A stretch of DNA of 64,000 nucleotides from Dicyema japonicum (taxonomy: Eukaryota; Dicyemida; Rhombozoa; Dicyemidae): NCBI GenBank assembly GCA_011109175.1, contig RDEW01000012.1, positions 1,088,129 through 1,152,128 on the forward strand, given 5' to 3'. The notes under the pieces are model-generated. The model saw only the letters and a list, made by a program, of their open reading frames with translations. It did not search any database and was not told where the DNA came from. Positions 12,321 to 22,867 of the stretch are shown one piece after another (positions within the stretch are counted from its first letter, which is position 1; each line of letters starts with the position of its first letter). A program made the position numbers and the translations under genes.

Positions 12321-15050
12321 TCCTAGTTAATTACACTTCATTGACGTATAGAGCTGGTTCTGTAGAAAGACAAGATTAGCTCTCTCAGTTGTACTTAATA
12401 ATACTTAAAAGTACTCGAAAGTAAGTTGAAAGTCGCTAGACTCTGAAATCACTGACTAACAGTCGATACGGAAAATAATATTATGTCAGCGTTAGAAGAT
12501 CCAACAACGAAGGTTTTAGCATCATTGACTGAAAAGGATATTAACTGACTAGTTGTAGACGAGAATAGCAAGCTGTTTCTAAATTAATATTTACAACTTG
12601 TAGCGACTGTCCTTAAAATTATCACGTCCGCAGTTCATCGAGGTCATTCATGAGGTAGAATAGACAAATATGAGTACGATAAAGATATCTACGTTATTAG
12701 AGTGACCGCAGTTATCAAGATGACAGGTGTCTTGCAGAGCTGTGGAAGGGAGAGCCTAGAATAACATCATTGATCTTTCAAAAAATGGGCTCACAATCAA
12801 GAGGGGTAGCTCCCACAGCGTGCTCAATTCATGCATGCAATAATGAAGCCCTTCTACTTTTTTAATTAAAATCATCTGCAGATATGATTGAAACCTTGAG
12901 CATATACGCACAAATAATGGATGAAGCTAAAAATAGAATATGATGGATCTGAGAATCCGACAGCAAATCGTCTTCATTTTCCTTTCAGAGGAGACGGCGT
13001 TGAGAATAATCAGGGTTTTCTACGCTTCTGCAAGGAGCTAGGAAGCCCATTCGAGAAAGGGTGGATCAACAAGAATTCCGATTGACCACAAAATTGCATC
13101 CAATAGAATTCCTCTGTAGACAACCTGGGAAGAGCTTGGAACACTCAGGGAGAGATCGGAAGCTATCGGAGGCTGGAATTACCTAATTGGTTGGCAAAAC
13201 TTGTTAGATAGATAAAAAAAACTGACCTATTTACTCTTCCTCCTTGAGGCAGATTCGTCCATTTTCTCAAATTTTGAAAAAGAATATATCAACTCTTGCT
13301 TAATATGGAAAGTTGGGTACCCGGTGTCTCCTGAGCAGCATTTTTCCAATCCGCATGAGAAGAAAAATTTTAACTTGTTTTGATTTTTGGGAGATGAAGA
13401 TGTTTCGTGTAATAGAGGTACGTCACCTCCCAAATCCTCTACCTAGTTCATGGTCACGAGACAATACAAGAGTTTTCATCCACCATAAACAAGCAGACAT
13501 TTCGTCCAATAGAAGTGCGTCAATAGCTGATTCCCACATCAACTCTCGACTTAGTTAATTTTTTTTAATTTATTTTTTATTTTTTTTTTATCTAAACTTA
13601 TATTATTATAAGGAAAAAGATATGACTATTGTTTGTTTTGTTTTAACGATTAAAATTGAATTATAAGGAAAAAGGAAAAAGAATAGTTAATTTTAATTCA
13701 GCTGTTGGGAGATGCACAAGCTATTCCCACGGACAACAGCCAACGAGAGCCTCTCCTTGAAGCCATCTCGTCTCACGAAGATCACCAGTTTTGTCAGTTA
13801 GTAGTTTTCCCAAATGGTGTTCAGGAACTTATTTATTTTAAAAATTCAACCATCAATATATTAAATATTAAATTAATTTGGTTAGTAATATTTTAGTAAT
13901 TATCCCATTCTTAGCATATTCAATGATCTTTTCTCATTAGGCAAATCTGGTAGATCAGCTTGATTATCCTCATAAAAATGATCAGACTGGTCGTCCATTA
14001 TCTCTACTTGAACATAATACAAAACAAATACAGCTGACTGCTAGTGAAGAACTAGCGAAAAATAGCAAGCAAACTAACAATAAATAATTCATCAAAAAGC
14101 ATTAAATCAGTCTATTTTATGTTCAATAGTGCAGCACATGCTTTTTTTGCATAAATGACATTGGTTGTATAAAATCAATTTTAGCATTAATTACTTGCTT
14201 TACGCCCAAAATCCAATTATTGAGTACTTCAGGGTTTTCTCTAAAACAAGTGCAATGTTCCTAGATAAATCTGTCATCTGCGTATATAATCTCCATCGGT
14301 ATGTATCCTTCGCATTATGTTCTAAGAGCTCTCAGTACCGCCTTCAGGCATACGACGAATAGAACCTCAGATTGGAAGTACCCTGAGCTGTTTCCAACTG
14401 TTGTCCCGAAAGGCATCGATGTCGTGTTCCCATCCCGTACAGTTAGTTCAGTATTAGAAAAGTGTTATCCTCATCACGGAAACTCCCAATAACTTTGAGC
14501 GTAAATGAAGAACTCAGGTACATGGGGGATCACATAGCTAGATTTCAAGAAATGTTATTTTGACTGTCATTTTTACCCATCGAGCCGAAACTTGGAGATT
14601 CGAGGTCAAAAACGCCTTTATTTATACGTGCCATCGAATCGTTGATAGTGAAAAAGGTGAAAAAGGATTGCTGATTTTCCACGTTTCTATAATAAATGGT
14701 AGAGAGAATGTAGGAGAGTAACTTACTAATTTATACCACTTAATACTTTTCGACTATAAAGTATAACAATGACTTTCGAAATATTCAGTGTATATGTCAC
14801 AGGAAATTTCGCTTCTATGGCTGTCCTGACTTTGTGAAAGAGAAAACGAAATTTCCAGAATATCTGACTGCAGTCTTGATAGAGTTTTTATATATATTTG
14901 CCCATGATTACTCGTTAAAAAGTAATGTCCTTTGCTATCTGAGTTATCCAAATCGACAAATTGTGGCCGATATCGGTAAGGGACGATCATCGCATCTCAT
15001 TGGGAATAGGGTCGTTCATATTTTGGAGTTGGAACATTTCTTCCCAACAG
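12320..15050. other. Mixed sequence without a confirmed gene
   Basis: Two stretches look less random. At about 13690-13850 an open frame reads GDAQAIPTDNSQREPLLE and onward. At 13941-14084 another, just after a ttctcattag acceptor-like site, reads ANLVDQLDYPHKNDQTGRP and ends in a stop. They could be two exons of one gene separated by about 90 bp, but I recognise neither. The 14301-14492 and 14754-14990 frames are also unassigned. Confidence 0.3.
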
Positions 15051-15057
15051 TCTACCA

Positions 15058-15790
15058 CAGTAGTTCCCAAAGTGTGCTGGAGGCACCCTAGGGTGCCTCA
15101 AAAATTATGATATTTAAAAAATTAATTTAAATTAAATATTTTGTTATAATATTCCACGCCTGTTTGAATTTCGCATGTAATTTTTTTCTTGTAATGGATT
15201 GTATGCCTATTAAAGTTTATAACTTATTTTTCCACTCTAGAATAGAAAATATAAGAATATCTTGCTTATGGATTTTGCTAGTTGAGGATTGATGATCTTT
15301 CAATGACATTGAAGATCAATTAGTTTCCCGCTTAAAAAATCTGATTATTTTTCTATTCAGTTTGACGAATCAACTGATCTTGAAAGGATTATCATATATT
15401 AGTTTTTTGTTCGTTATTTGCTTGATTCTACTTGTTTTTTTTACATTTTCTACAAAATTGTCAATGAAATAATGTCAAATATCCCGCAGTTAATGGGCTT
15501 AATTGGAAATATGAAAATTTCTCTTTCGATATCAATAAAACGCAGAGCTATGTTGTATGAGATTACAGTACCTCCAGATGTAATTATCACAAGATGGGGG
15601 AGTTTCTTAGAAGCGCATTTTCTCATTCCGAAAATCTCGTTGCAATAAAAGACGTTGAACAATTTTGAAGCGATGGATTATTGTTACAAATGTGACAATC
15701 ATAATCAATGAAAATTTGTTTTCATGAACTCTTTGAAATTGCGAAATAAAAATGACTAAATCTGATTTGAAAAAAAATTCTCAACGCATT
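15058..15790 (+). pseudogene. Broken hAT transposon, ZBED5/Charlie-like transposase remnant
   Basis: Starts with a hAT-like terminal sequence, cagtagttcccaaagtgtg. About 180 bp inside, after frameshifts, the plus strand reads SIQFDESTDLER near 15352-15390, matching the Q-DESTD block at the start of the catalytic core of ZBED5-type hAT transposases. The rest is broken by stops. A SINE has inserted at 15804, so the right end is displaced or lost. Confidence 0.6.
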
Positions 15791-15803
15791 CAATGAAGAA
15801 AAT

Positions 15804-16136
15804 AGCCGCGTGGCGCCATGTGGTGCTGCGTGGTTAATTGGTTGAAGTTTTCTGCTTGCTTGTCTGTTCCTCCTCTCTCTTCCTATTAGAGTGGCGTCAT
15901 GTGATCCACCTGTCTAGGTGGCGCCCAGTGTCAGGCCGGCATGAAAAAGGATCATTTGCTCTTCCCCACTCCACTGGAGGTGTTTCCACAACTGCATGTA
16001 ATGGACGTCTTACCTTTTATGCTGATTCCGGATGGACTCTGTTTCTGTAGAAGTGGAAACTGGATACACTAAATTAGTTGTTTACTTTAACTTTTTTCTC
16101 GATGTATCCGGGGTTAATAAATTAAATTAATTAATC
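15804..16136 (+). mobile_element. SINE, full-length copy 1 (about 330 bp)
   Basis: Flanked by a perfect 9-bp duplication, gaagaaaat, at 15795-15803 and 16137-16145. The body matches the inverted copy at 50645-50970 along its whole length. The head (tggcgccatgtgg, then ggttgaagttt about 35 nt later) loosely resembles the A and B boxes of a tRNA-derived RNA polymerase III promoter. The tail (ggatacact-aattagttg ... gtatccggggttaataaatt) can form a stem and resembles the 3' tail of the LINE at 22.87 kb. It encodes no protein; movement would depend on a LINE. Confidence 0.85.
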
Positions 16137-16145
16137 GAAGAAAAT

Positions 16146-18270
16146 TTGCTGTTTTTAAAAAGATCACCTCTTTTCTGTAAAAGGAGATATTGAAAATTAT
16201 TTTATTTTAAGGAATAAGAAGAATGAATTAATGGATGTTGTTAAAATGACTGACAAATCAATAAATCCAATGACACATTGCTACCTTCTAAAATGTCCCT
16301 ATACTTCAATTGCAGTGAAACAATCTTTCTCCCGTTTGAGTCTAAAGATAGAAATTTCAATGAAAACAACTTTGAAAAATATTTCATGCTAAATTAAAAA
16401 TTCCCTGACAATACATAGTTTTTATTAATTTTCAAATAAATTGTCCTAAAATGACTTGTCCTTTGTTCTTTCTTAAGATGTCCTAATTGTACCATTTTGT
16501 TTTTAAAATGTCCTAAAAAAGTTCTATTATTTCCGACCTAATGATTACTATGCTGAAATTTTATTTGCAGATAAAAACGAAACGATTTGGACTTTGGTTG
16601 CTACATGTTTGAATACGAATCGTTCTCCTAATGTCAGGTATTTTTTTCTTTTAGAATCTCGGCCTTTGCTGAGGCTGACCCTGGTTGAGTTGCTGTTATT
16701 GTGAGGTTTGATAAAGAGAAGCCATCAAAATTAATTTATATGCGGTTTTATTGATTTTTATTATTAAACACAAATTTTTATTTATTTTTTAATAAAAACA
16801 AATTATTATTTATTTATTCAAACAAATGGTTCATATGTTGAAGTTACGAGACGATACGGTGAAATTGGACGTTGAATGGTGATTGTGGTAGCATCAGTAT
16901 CAATTTGTTGAAAATCACGAAGAATGGGGTCCTATAATTTGTATTTCCGGAAACGGAACTAAATGATTAAAAGATTTTAAAAATTGGGCTTTTTACATGA
17001 AGCAGATTAGACAAATCATCTTATGGAAAACTTATCCTTCAATGATGGAGGTAGATAGTTCATGAGGTACCCGTTCGTCCACTCAAGATGCTATTGAGCA
17101 ACGTAGATGAAGATCTATAATATAAAATAGTAAATTTCTGTGAACGTATGGGAGCTAGTCAGCAGTATTTATTTTTAGCATAAGGTAATTTGTTCTACAC
17201 GTGGTCTCAAGATGTGACGATCTTTCCGAGCATTGTTAGGACCACTAAGATAAAGAAATTAGCATAAAATATATTTTCAGCAAAAAATTGAGGTTAAGTA
17301 CCACGTGGAGTGAAATGAAAACAAAAATAACACCAAACTAACTATTCACATGATCCCGCACGTGACAACACAAAACCTTAACTTGGGATGATGTTCACAC
17401 CTTGAACCAACAAAAGCACTTATCGGCCTTACAATTGGATGCGCATGGGCCCGCTCTTGGTTCATGCGGATTAGGAAATCCAGGGGACATTTCCAGAAGA
17501 AGAGATTGAATTGATTTATAGCCATAGTCTAGATGTTTCTGATCGCTACGATTTGGAATGGATTAGTATAGCCATTTTTTAAAGTAGATGGAAATGGTTT
17601 AACTACAATACTGGGTATACTCAGATTACTGCCCTCAAAAACATTGGAAACCATGTGTGTTGAATATAAACATGGGTTCCATGAAGCATTCGAAATCTCA
17701 GGTCTAGTAAAGTCTTAGTGGGGGGAGGATATCTCTCCTGAAAAAACATTGAGTTATCTCATCTTGAATTTTAGGAATTTGGTGGTGGCTTCGTAGAGTG
17801 ACTGTTTAATAGAGTAACTGTCGTTACCAACTTTCGATACCGTCCTATCAATACTGCTTCCAGAAGGTGGACACAAAGTTTTGGCCAATGACTCTTTTGG
17901 CAGCTTGCTTGATTGCAGACAGTTTCAGGAGAGAGAAGCGGGAAATGGACATTGACATGACTCACTTGTAGGTCGTTTGGAAAGTATTAAAGCTACCCGA
18001 GGAATTATTTAATGTCATTGATAATGAATGATTCATCCACGAAAACACTTAATCTCTATGTTGAGAGTCCTCTAAGCATAGTCGTTAGACCAGTCACCTT
18101 ACCCATTTTACTTATAAAATAGAAAAAACAATCACATTACCCCAAAGGCATATTAAACAAAGGAATAAGTCAGTAATTTATATATATAGAAATCCCAAAA
18201 TAAAATCTATATCAGAATTCACTTTTCATGGCAGTCAGCGACCTACAATAATATAGGCAGCCACTTGGCA
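16146..18270. other. No supported gene
   Basis: May begin with the displaced right part of the hAT remnant. No further family motif was found. The 17771-17965 minus frame is unassigned. Confidence 0.35.
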
Positions 18271-18282
18271 TCAGCCGACTGT

Positions 18283-20976
18283 TTAACATATCCCCTCCTT
18301 CACAGACTTTGACAACACTTTCAACCAGCTCTTCTGGTCTTCCACTGTGGGAGCCAACAAAAGAAGGTCATTCACATCCATGATCTTTTGAGCACCCACT
18401 AAAATCAGCAAACTGCCTCACCGCTGCAAATTACGTTGTATTCGTTATTCTCCACGTGGCCTCTGTGCAACTTAACGTGGCAGTCTATGAAAATCTAAAC
18501 CCAGCTTACTTTTGCATTCCATTGCTGGTTGGGGGTTGAAAAGGGAAACCATTCCCTTATGGCACATGTCACAAGTAACGTCTCCCGTTCTATAGGAGAT
18601 CGCTACCATATCGTGTCCCTTATAATAACTGCTACCAGCCGCTTCTCAGACATGTTCTACCACGTGTCAACAACTAAAATACCGTATTTGTCGACCTGAA
18701 GGACCCCGACTCTTTGCGAAACATCCCCTCACAGCAGTAGAGAATCTGAATAGAGCTAAAATCCGCACCTGAAATATTTTAGGAATATCCCCCGCTTCGC
18801 TCTGCAGACGTCACCCGATGATACAGGTCGCACGTGGTATACCTTCCTACAAATCAACCCCCGTGAGCCACCCAATATCAATGACCATGTGAGGATCCTT
18901 GTTCTTTTCATCATACACTAACAGCTTGTTGTCATTGAATATCACGCGGTTCTTATTCCACCATGTCGCTTTATATTTTTCGATTGTGTGTAGAGGATTC
19001 CTTCTTTTGACCTATAAATTAGCCCACGTGGGTCAACTTTCTCCATCGAACTGATAACCGATACAATATCGCTACGAGTGGCAATTGCCTTGGCAGAGAA
19101 TAACTCCAGCTGCATGTTGTTCTTCTCAACCAACAACTCATCATATTGCTTGTTCAGCATCTTGCGTTCAGATTCAAACTTGGCTTTGTCTAACAGTTAG
19201 TAAGGAACCATGTGCCTGATTGAGCTCTTGTTCAAGGCGCTTGTAGTCCATTTCTTTCTTTTTCAGTTTCATCTCAAATTCTGAGCTCAAATCCTTCTTT
19301 TTTTTCTTTGTCATGTTTATCTTCAGCTGAGAGATCTCTGCAAGTTTGTTTACAGCCTACATTCTCTAGGAAAGGGAACCTGCTCTTTCTTTACCTTCTC
19401 AGAATAAAAGACTTTTCCAGTTGCTTGTAATTTTCTGTTACCATAAGATACTCCTGTTTGATTTTCTCGAGTTCCTCTGCATTTTTAACATCTTCAGATA
19501 AGCTCAATTCCGCTTGTAATTTGGCCTCGTTGAATTTTATTTCTTCAATTTCCTTTTCTTTGCCAACAAACAACTCTTCAATTCTCAGCCTTTCTTTCTT
19601 CTCATCAGTCAGCTGGCTCATAACATCGGCAAGCTCTTCCCTGAGCAGAGAACTTAAAATTACTCGAAATGTCCTACATTTTGTTCTTCAAGTTGATTTC
19701 AACCTTTTCCATAGTTAGGACCTCTTCGTTCTTCCCCATAATCTCCATATCCTTGACTTTTACTTCAGATTCCATCTCTCTCTTTAAAATTATCAGAAAT
19801 CTGGTACAATTATGTTATCCTTGTTGAGAGAGAAATATTTTGACTTTCAAGCAAAATCTCATTACTCGCCAAGTTTCTAAAATAAATAGTCATTTTAGGG
19901 TGGCAAGCCGAAAAAAGTAATAAATTTATGGCGCGAAAAATAGTTAATATAAACCTTTGTGTGGAGGTCAGCAGTTGTTGGAGTTCATCCATTTTGACTG
20001 TGTTCAAGCTTATTTCCTAAAGATAAATATTAATAGGTACATATTTATATTTAGAGCGCTCCTCGTTCAATTCCTCAATCTTTTGGTTTAATTTTTCGGT
20101 CTCTTTGGCATTCATCATTCTTTTAGCTTTCTCGGCGGAATAAAGCACATTTGTTTGCTTGGCCTACAAAATCAAAACTCGTCATCACATTCTTTTCTAC
20201 TTGAGTCAGTTTTTCCCGCAGAGCTTTAATCTGTGTCTCAAGGGCCTCATTATCCACTGATGAGGAGCCTATTATGCTTCAGTTAAAACAACCAGCTCCT
20301 TGTGATTTTGATAGTTCATGAAGTCTATCGATTTCCTGCTTGATCTCTTCGTTTTCAGCCATTAGTTCTTCCTTCGAATCCTTCAAAGAGGAAAAGTCAG
20401 CTAATTTTGTAAAACAAAACAATACATTCAATCTCAATCATCTTTGACTTTAGATTCAAGACTTGGGAGTTGGCTTTATTCAAGTTACGATCTAAGTTCG
20501 CCTTCTCCTTTGAGATTCGTTCTTGATCTTTCTTAAGCGATTCTAGGTTGGCCAATGCTGAGGACAAGGCGAAATCTTTATCAACAAGTTTCTAAAATAA
20601 GGCAGTCAATCACCTGCTGAGTCTCGACAAGAGAGGAATGAACGCTCGAGTAAAGCTCAGCGTCGTTGCTTTGTTTGTGTGTCACTGATTTCAGTTCTAG
20701 TTTAAGCTTTGAAATTTTCTCTTCATATTTTGCCACTTGCTTAGTTAAGGAGTACACTTCGTCCTCATTTTGAACGGAGGAATCTCTGAACGAAGTCACC
20801 TGGTTTTTAAGCCTTGAATTCTCCTCCACCAATGAGGTCAACTTGTTGTTTGCCTTCACTTAATGTAAGCACGTACCTCGTTTATATCAATCGTCGCCAA
20901 ATTCAATTTCTTTTCAGTTTCTTTCAACTGTAGACACGAATCTTTTAGTTCTTCCTCAAGTGAAGCAATTTTCCGC
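18283..20976 (-). CDS. ROCK: Rho-associated protein kinase (ROCK), C-terminal half: coiled coil, PH and C1
   Basis: ROCK is a Rho-GTP effector kinase that phosphorylates myosin light chain and its phosphatase to drive actomyosin contraction. Only the regulatory C-terminal half is here. After removing tiny introns the protein is a long heptad coiled coil (20976 to about 19020) that includes AVNKLAEI and ELNQ, as in the Rho-binding region of animal ROCKs. Next are EGILYTQSKNIKRHG and WNKNRVIFNDNKLLVYD of the PH domain, then KVYHVRPVSSGD and DIPKIFQ. A C1 domain follows, nested in the PH domain as in ROCK (GDVTCDMCHKG, PAMECKNCHVKLHRGH). Last is the PH C-terminal helix (QKSWLKVLSKSVKE) and stop TAA at 18283. 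Exons total about 17. The first visible exon starts after an acceptor at 20977, and no kinase domain is found upstream. Apparent single- or two-base frame slips occur near 19830, 19395, 18961 and 18799, and the exon structure at 18690-18620 is unresolved. It may be a recent pseudogene, or the slips may be sequence errors. Confidence 0.88.
18399..18421 (-). other. 23-nt intron (ROCK, last)
   Basis: gtgagg...ttttag, joining YNVICS to VGAQKIMDVNDLLLL in the last exon. Confidence 0.9.
18485..18509 (-). other. 25-nt intron (ROCK, C1 domain)
   Basis: gtaagc...catag, joining PAMECKN to CHVKLHRGH and restoring the zinc-binding C-x2-C spacing of the C1 domain. Confidence 0.92.
18674..18695 (-). other. 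Possible 22-nt intron (ROCK), downstream exon unresolved
   Basis: gtcgac...ttttag has the right shape and size, but the sequence to about 18620 then meets a stop in the expected phase. A second intron or an error must lie before YKGHDMVAIS resumes. Confidence 0.45.
18746..18768 (-). other. 23-nt intron (ROCK, PH domain)
   Basis: gtgcgg...attcag, phase 0, joining DIPKIFQ to ILYCCEG as in the ROCK PH domain. Confidence 0.88.
18847..18871 (-). other. 25-nt intron (ROCK, PH domain)
   Basis: gtggct...ttgtag, joining PHMVIDIG to KVYHVRPVSSGD, which matches the ROCK PH domain across the join. Confidence 0.92.
19184..19208 (-). other. 25-nt intron (ROCK) with TACTAAC branch site
   Basis: gttccttactaactg...caaag. 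It contains the sequence tactaac, the canonical branch consensus. A 19-nt alternative acceptor (ttag) would also keep the frame. It joins LEQELNQAH to AKFESERKML. Confidence 0.85.
19357..19379 (-). other. 23-nt intron (ROCK)
   Basis: gttccc...atgtag, joining VKKEQ to AVNKLAEISQLK, a segment well conserved in animal ROCKs. The exon before it needs one extra base near 19395 to stay in frame. Confidence 0.8.
19653..19677 (-). other. 25-nt intron (ROCK)
   Basis: gtagga...tttaag, joining INLKNK to ISLLREELADVMSQ (split codon). Confidence 0.88.
19782..19807 (-). other. 26-nt intron (ROCK)
   Basis: gtaccag...tttaaag. It joins to REMESEVKVKDMEI downstream. The upstream exon carries a CT-run two-base slip near 19830, so the join is in frame only if that slip is ignored. 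Confidence 0.65.
19877..19954 (-). other. 78-nt intron (ROCK), unusually long for this gene
   Basis: gtttatattaac...atttattttag joins LLTSTQR to NLASNEILLE in phase 2. It is about three times the length of the other introns in the gene. Confidence 0.7.
20017..20040 (-). other. 24-nt intron (ROCK)
   Basis: gtacctattaat...ctttag, phase 0, joining EERSKYKY to EISLNTVKMDELQ. Confidence 0.9.
20164..20188 (-). other. 25-nt intron (ROCK)
   Basis: gtgatg...ttgtag, phase 0, joining KLTQVEKN to AKQTNVLYSAEKAK. Confidence 0.9.
20269..20292 (-). other. 24-nt intron (ROCK)
   Basis: gttgttttaac...taatag, with a ttaac branch-like site. Removal joins SKSQGA to GSSSVDNEALETQ-type sequence; without it the frame meets a stop. 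Confidence 0.9.
20401..20425 (-). other. 25-nt intron (ROCK)
   Basis: gtattg...aattag. Removal joins KMIEIE to SDFSSLKDSKEEL (phase 1). Confidence 0.9.
20592..20613 (-). other. 22-nt intron (ROCK)
   Basis: gtgatt...ttttag. Removal joins LVETQQ to KLVDKDFAL in frame; read through, the frame drifts to CLILETC and stops. Confidence 0.9.
20854..20876 (-). other. 23-nt intron (ROCK)
   Basis: GT...AG; contains a cttac branch-like element. Removing it joins ATIDINE to ANNKLTSL in phase 0. Confidence 0.85.
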
Positions 20977-20979
20977 CTA

Positions 20980-22860
20980 TTTAATGAAAATAAAGAAATT
21001 AATGAAAAATAACAAATTAATCTCTAATTAGTACTTAGGCACTCAGAATATAGTTACGCACAAGTATGCTAAAACAATATTAGGGAAGCCATGTTCACTC
21101 AGGCTCGCCTTTAGCGCTCAAACAAGGCGCAATTATTTTCATGACTATAATCAAACATAGAAATGATTTTGGTAAAATAAAGCGATAAGGCAAATTGATG
21201 GAGCGTTAAATTGACAACTCTCAATTTGAATGGATTTAGCTGCGTTGTCAAAAAACTAATTTTCATAAAATGATAATAGGACTAAAATCTTACATTTTTG
21301 ATAAGTCATTTTCTTTTGGATTCACAGAAATTTAATATAACTACAAGAGATTGTAAAATTTTAAAGTTAATTCGATTTCCTAATAGATCTTTGAACGGCT
21401 TTTTCAGAATTTGGAATAACATTTTGTGCGATATCTAGTTTCATGTGATTTTATAGGAGACTGAGAATTTATCGATCCCCGAAAGGTTTGATGAATAAAT
21501 TGTTAGTAAAATGAAGGAGACAGCTTCCTTAAATACGTTGTACATTTATTAACAAGCAGCTAAAATGCAGTTAACTCGAAAAGACCCAGTTTGAAGGAGA
21601 TTATTGATTAGATGAAGGACGGACGTGCGAACAACCCAGAAATTCCAGAAAAAGGTAATGATCTATTCTGGAGTTAAAGTCGGTCTTATTTCATTACGAT
21701 TTCAACATTATGTCACTTTTGGAGGCGATGGGAGTCTTGAATGGAACCTTTCCGGAATTCTCTTATTGTCTTTTTAAGAACTCCATGAAATTCATGGCAC
21801 GTGGTACGTCATACCTCCCAACACTAAAAAAAGAAGTCACTCATATCGACCGTTTCTTCTATAAGTTTTCTTCTGAAGACACATGGGACGCTGCAAACTA
21901 TGAGAAAGTAGAATCTCAGATCAGAACTGTATCCTAGAAATATCAGAAAAATACTCAACGACGCTCATCGGTCGACACCCAATGCCCCATAAAGATCTTA
22001 CTAAACTTTGCAGATTTAATGTCGAGGTTAGCATCATAGAACTGTATTACTATTCATGCCAATAAGTGAATATTGATATATCTATTTGAATTCAGGTTAG
22101 AGTTTTTTATAAATAGTGAATATATATCAATACTATAAACTCATCTGGTTTCTAACTAACCTGCCAATGTGGAGATATTAAAATAAATGGTTTTTCCTCA
22201 AATTAGTTTTATTGTTTCAAACAATAAGTTTTTACGTTACTCAATAATTTTCTTATTCTTCAGCTGGGCCAATTTCGAGATAACTTTTATCCATAAAAAT
22301 GGGAGACAGCGGATCAGATTAAAAAACGACCATAAATGCACACTCTGGAAAAGTCAATTCATCTAAACGGTGCAGTAACTAGGTGTTATTCAATATATAT
22401 TATTATGTACTCTCATCGTTTTCCGCAGATATTTAATATTTTGATTCTTTTGAATTTTCATTAATTTCTGAATTTTGTTTTTGAATTTGATTTAATTATA
22501 AGTAGTACTATTGTGAAATTATAGTTGATACCAATAATCTATAAGGTTAACAGAAATGAGCAAAATTTGCAGAATTTAAAGGCGTGTTTATTTGGTTTTG
22601 AATGCTGTTAACGGATAGAGTAAATTTTGATATTAATTAGGAAATTAAGTCTTTACGTTATGTACGTTTCATTTGTAAAAGTTTCATAAAAATGTTGATC
22701 AAGATTTATAAATAATATTCCAGAAACTGTACTTTGATGAGAAATGTATACGTTGCCTAATAATATTATAAACTGAGAAATTGTATTTAAGTGATTTATG
22801 TCGGCATTTGTTGACTTTTACGTTTACCAATAAAGTTAGTGAATGTTCAATTATCTATGT
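20980..22860. other. Region upstream of ROCK: no kinase exons seen
   Basis: AT-rich. No kinase motifs (HRD, DFG, glycine loop) were recognised on the minus strand. A plus-strand frame at 21710-21937 (starting MSLLEAMGVLNGTFPEF) has ordinary amino-acid composition but no family that I can name. Confidence 0.4.
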
Positions 22861-22867
22861 ATTTATT

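Noticed and set aside
19184-19208. A 19-nt version of the ROCK intron
   Set aside because: Possible in frame, but the 25-nt form matches the length of its neighbours and uses the tactaac site at a more usual distance from the acceptor.
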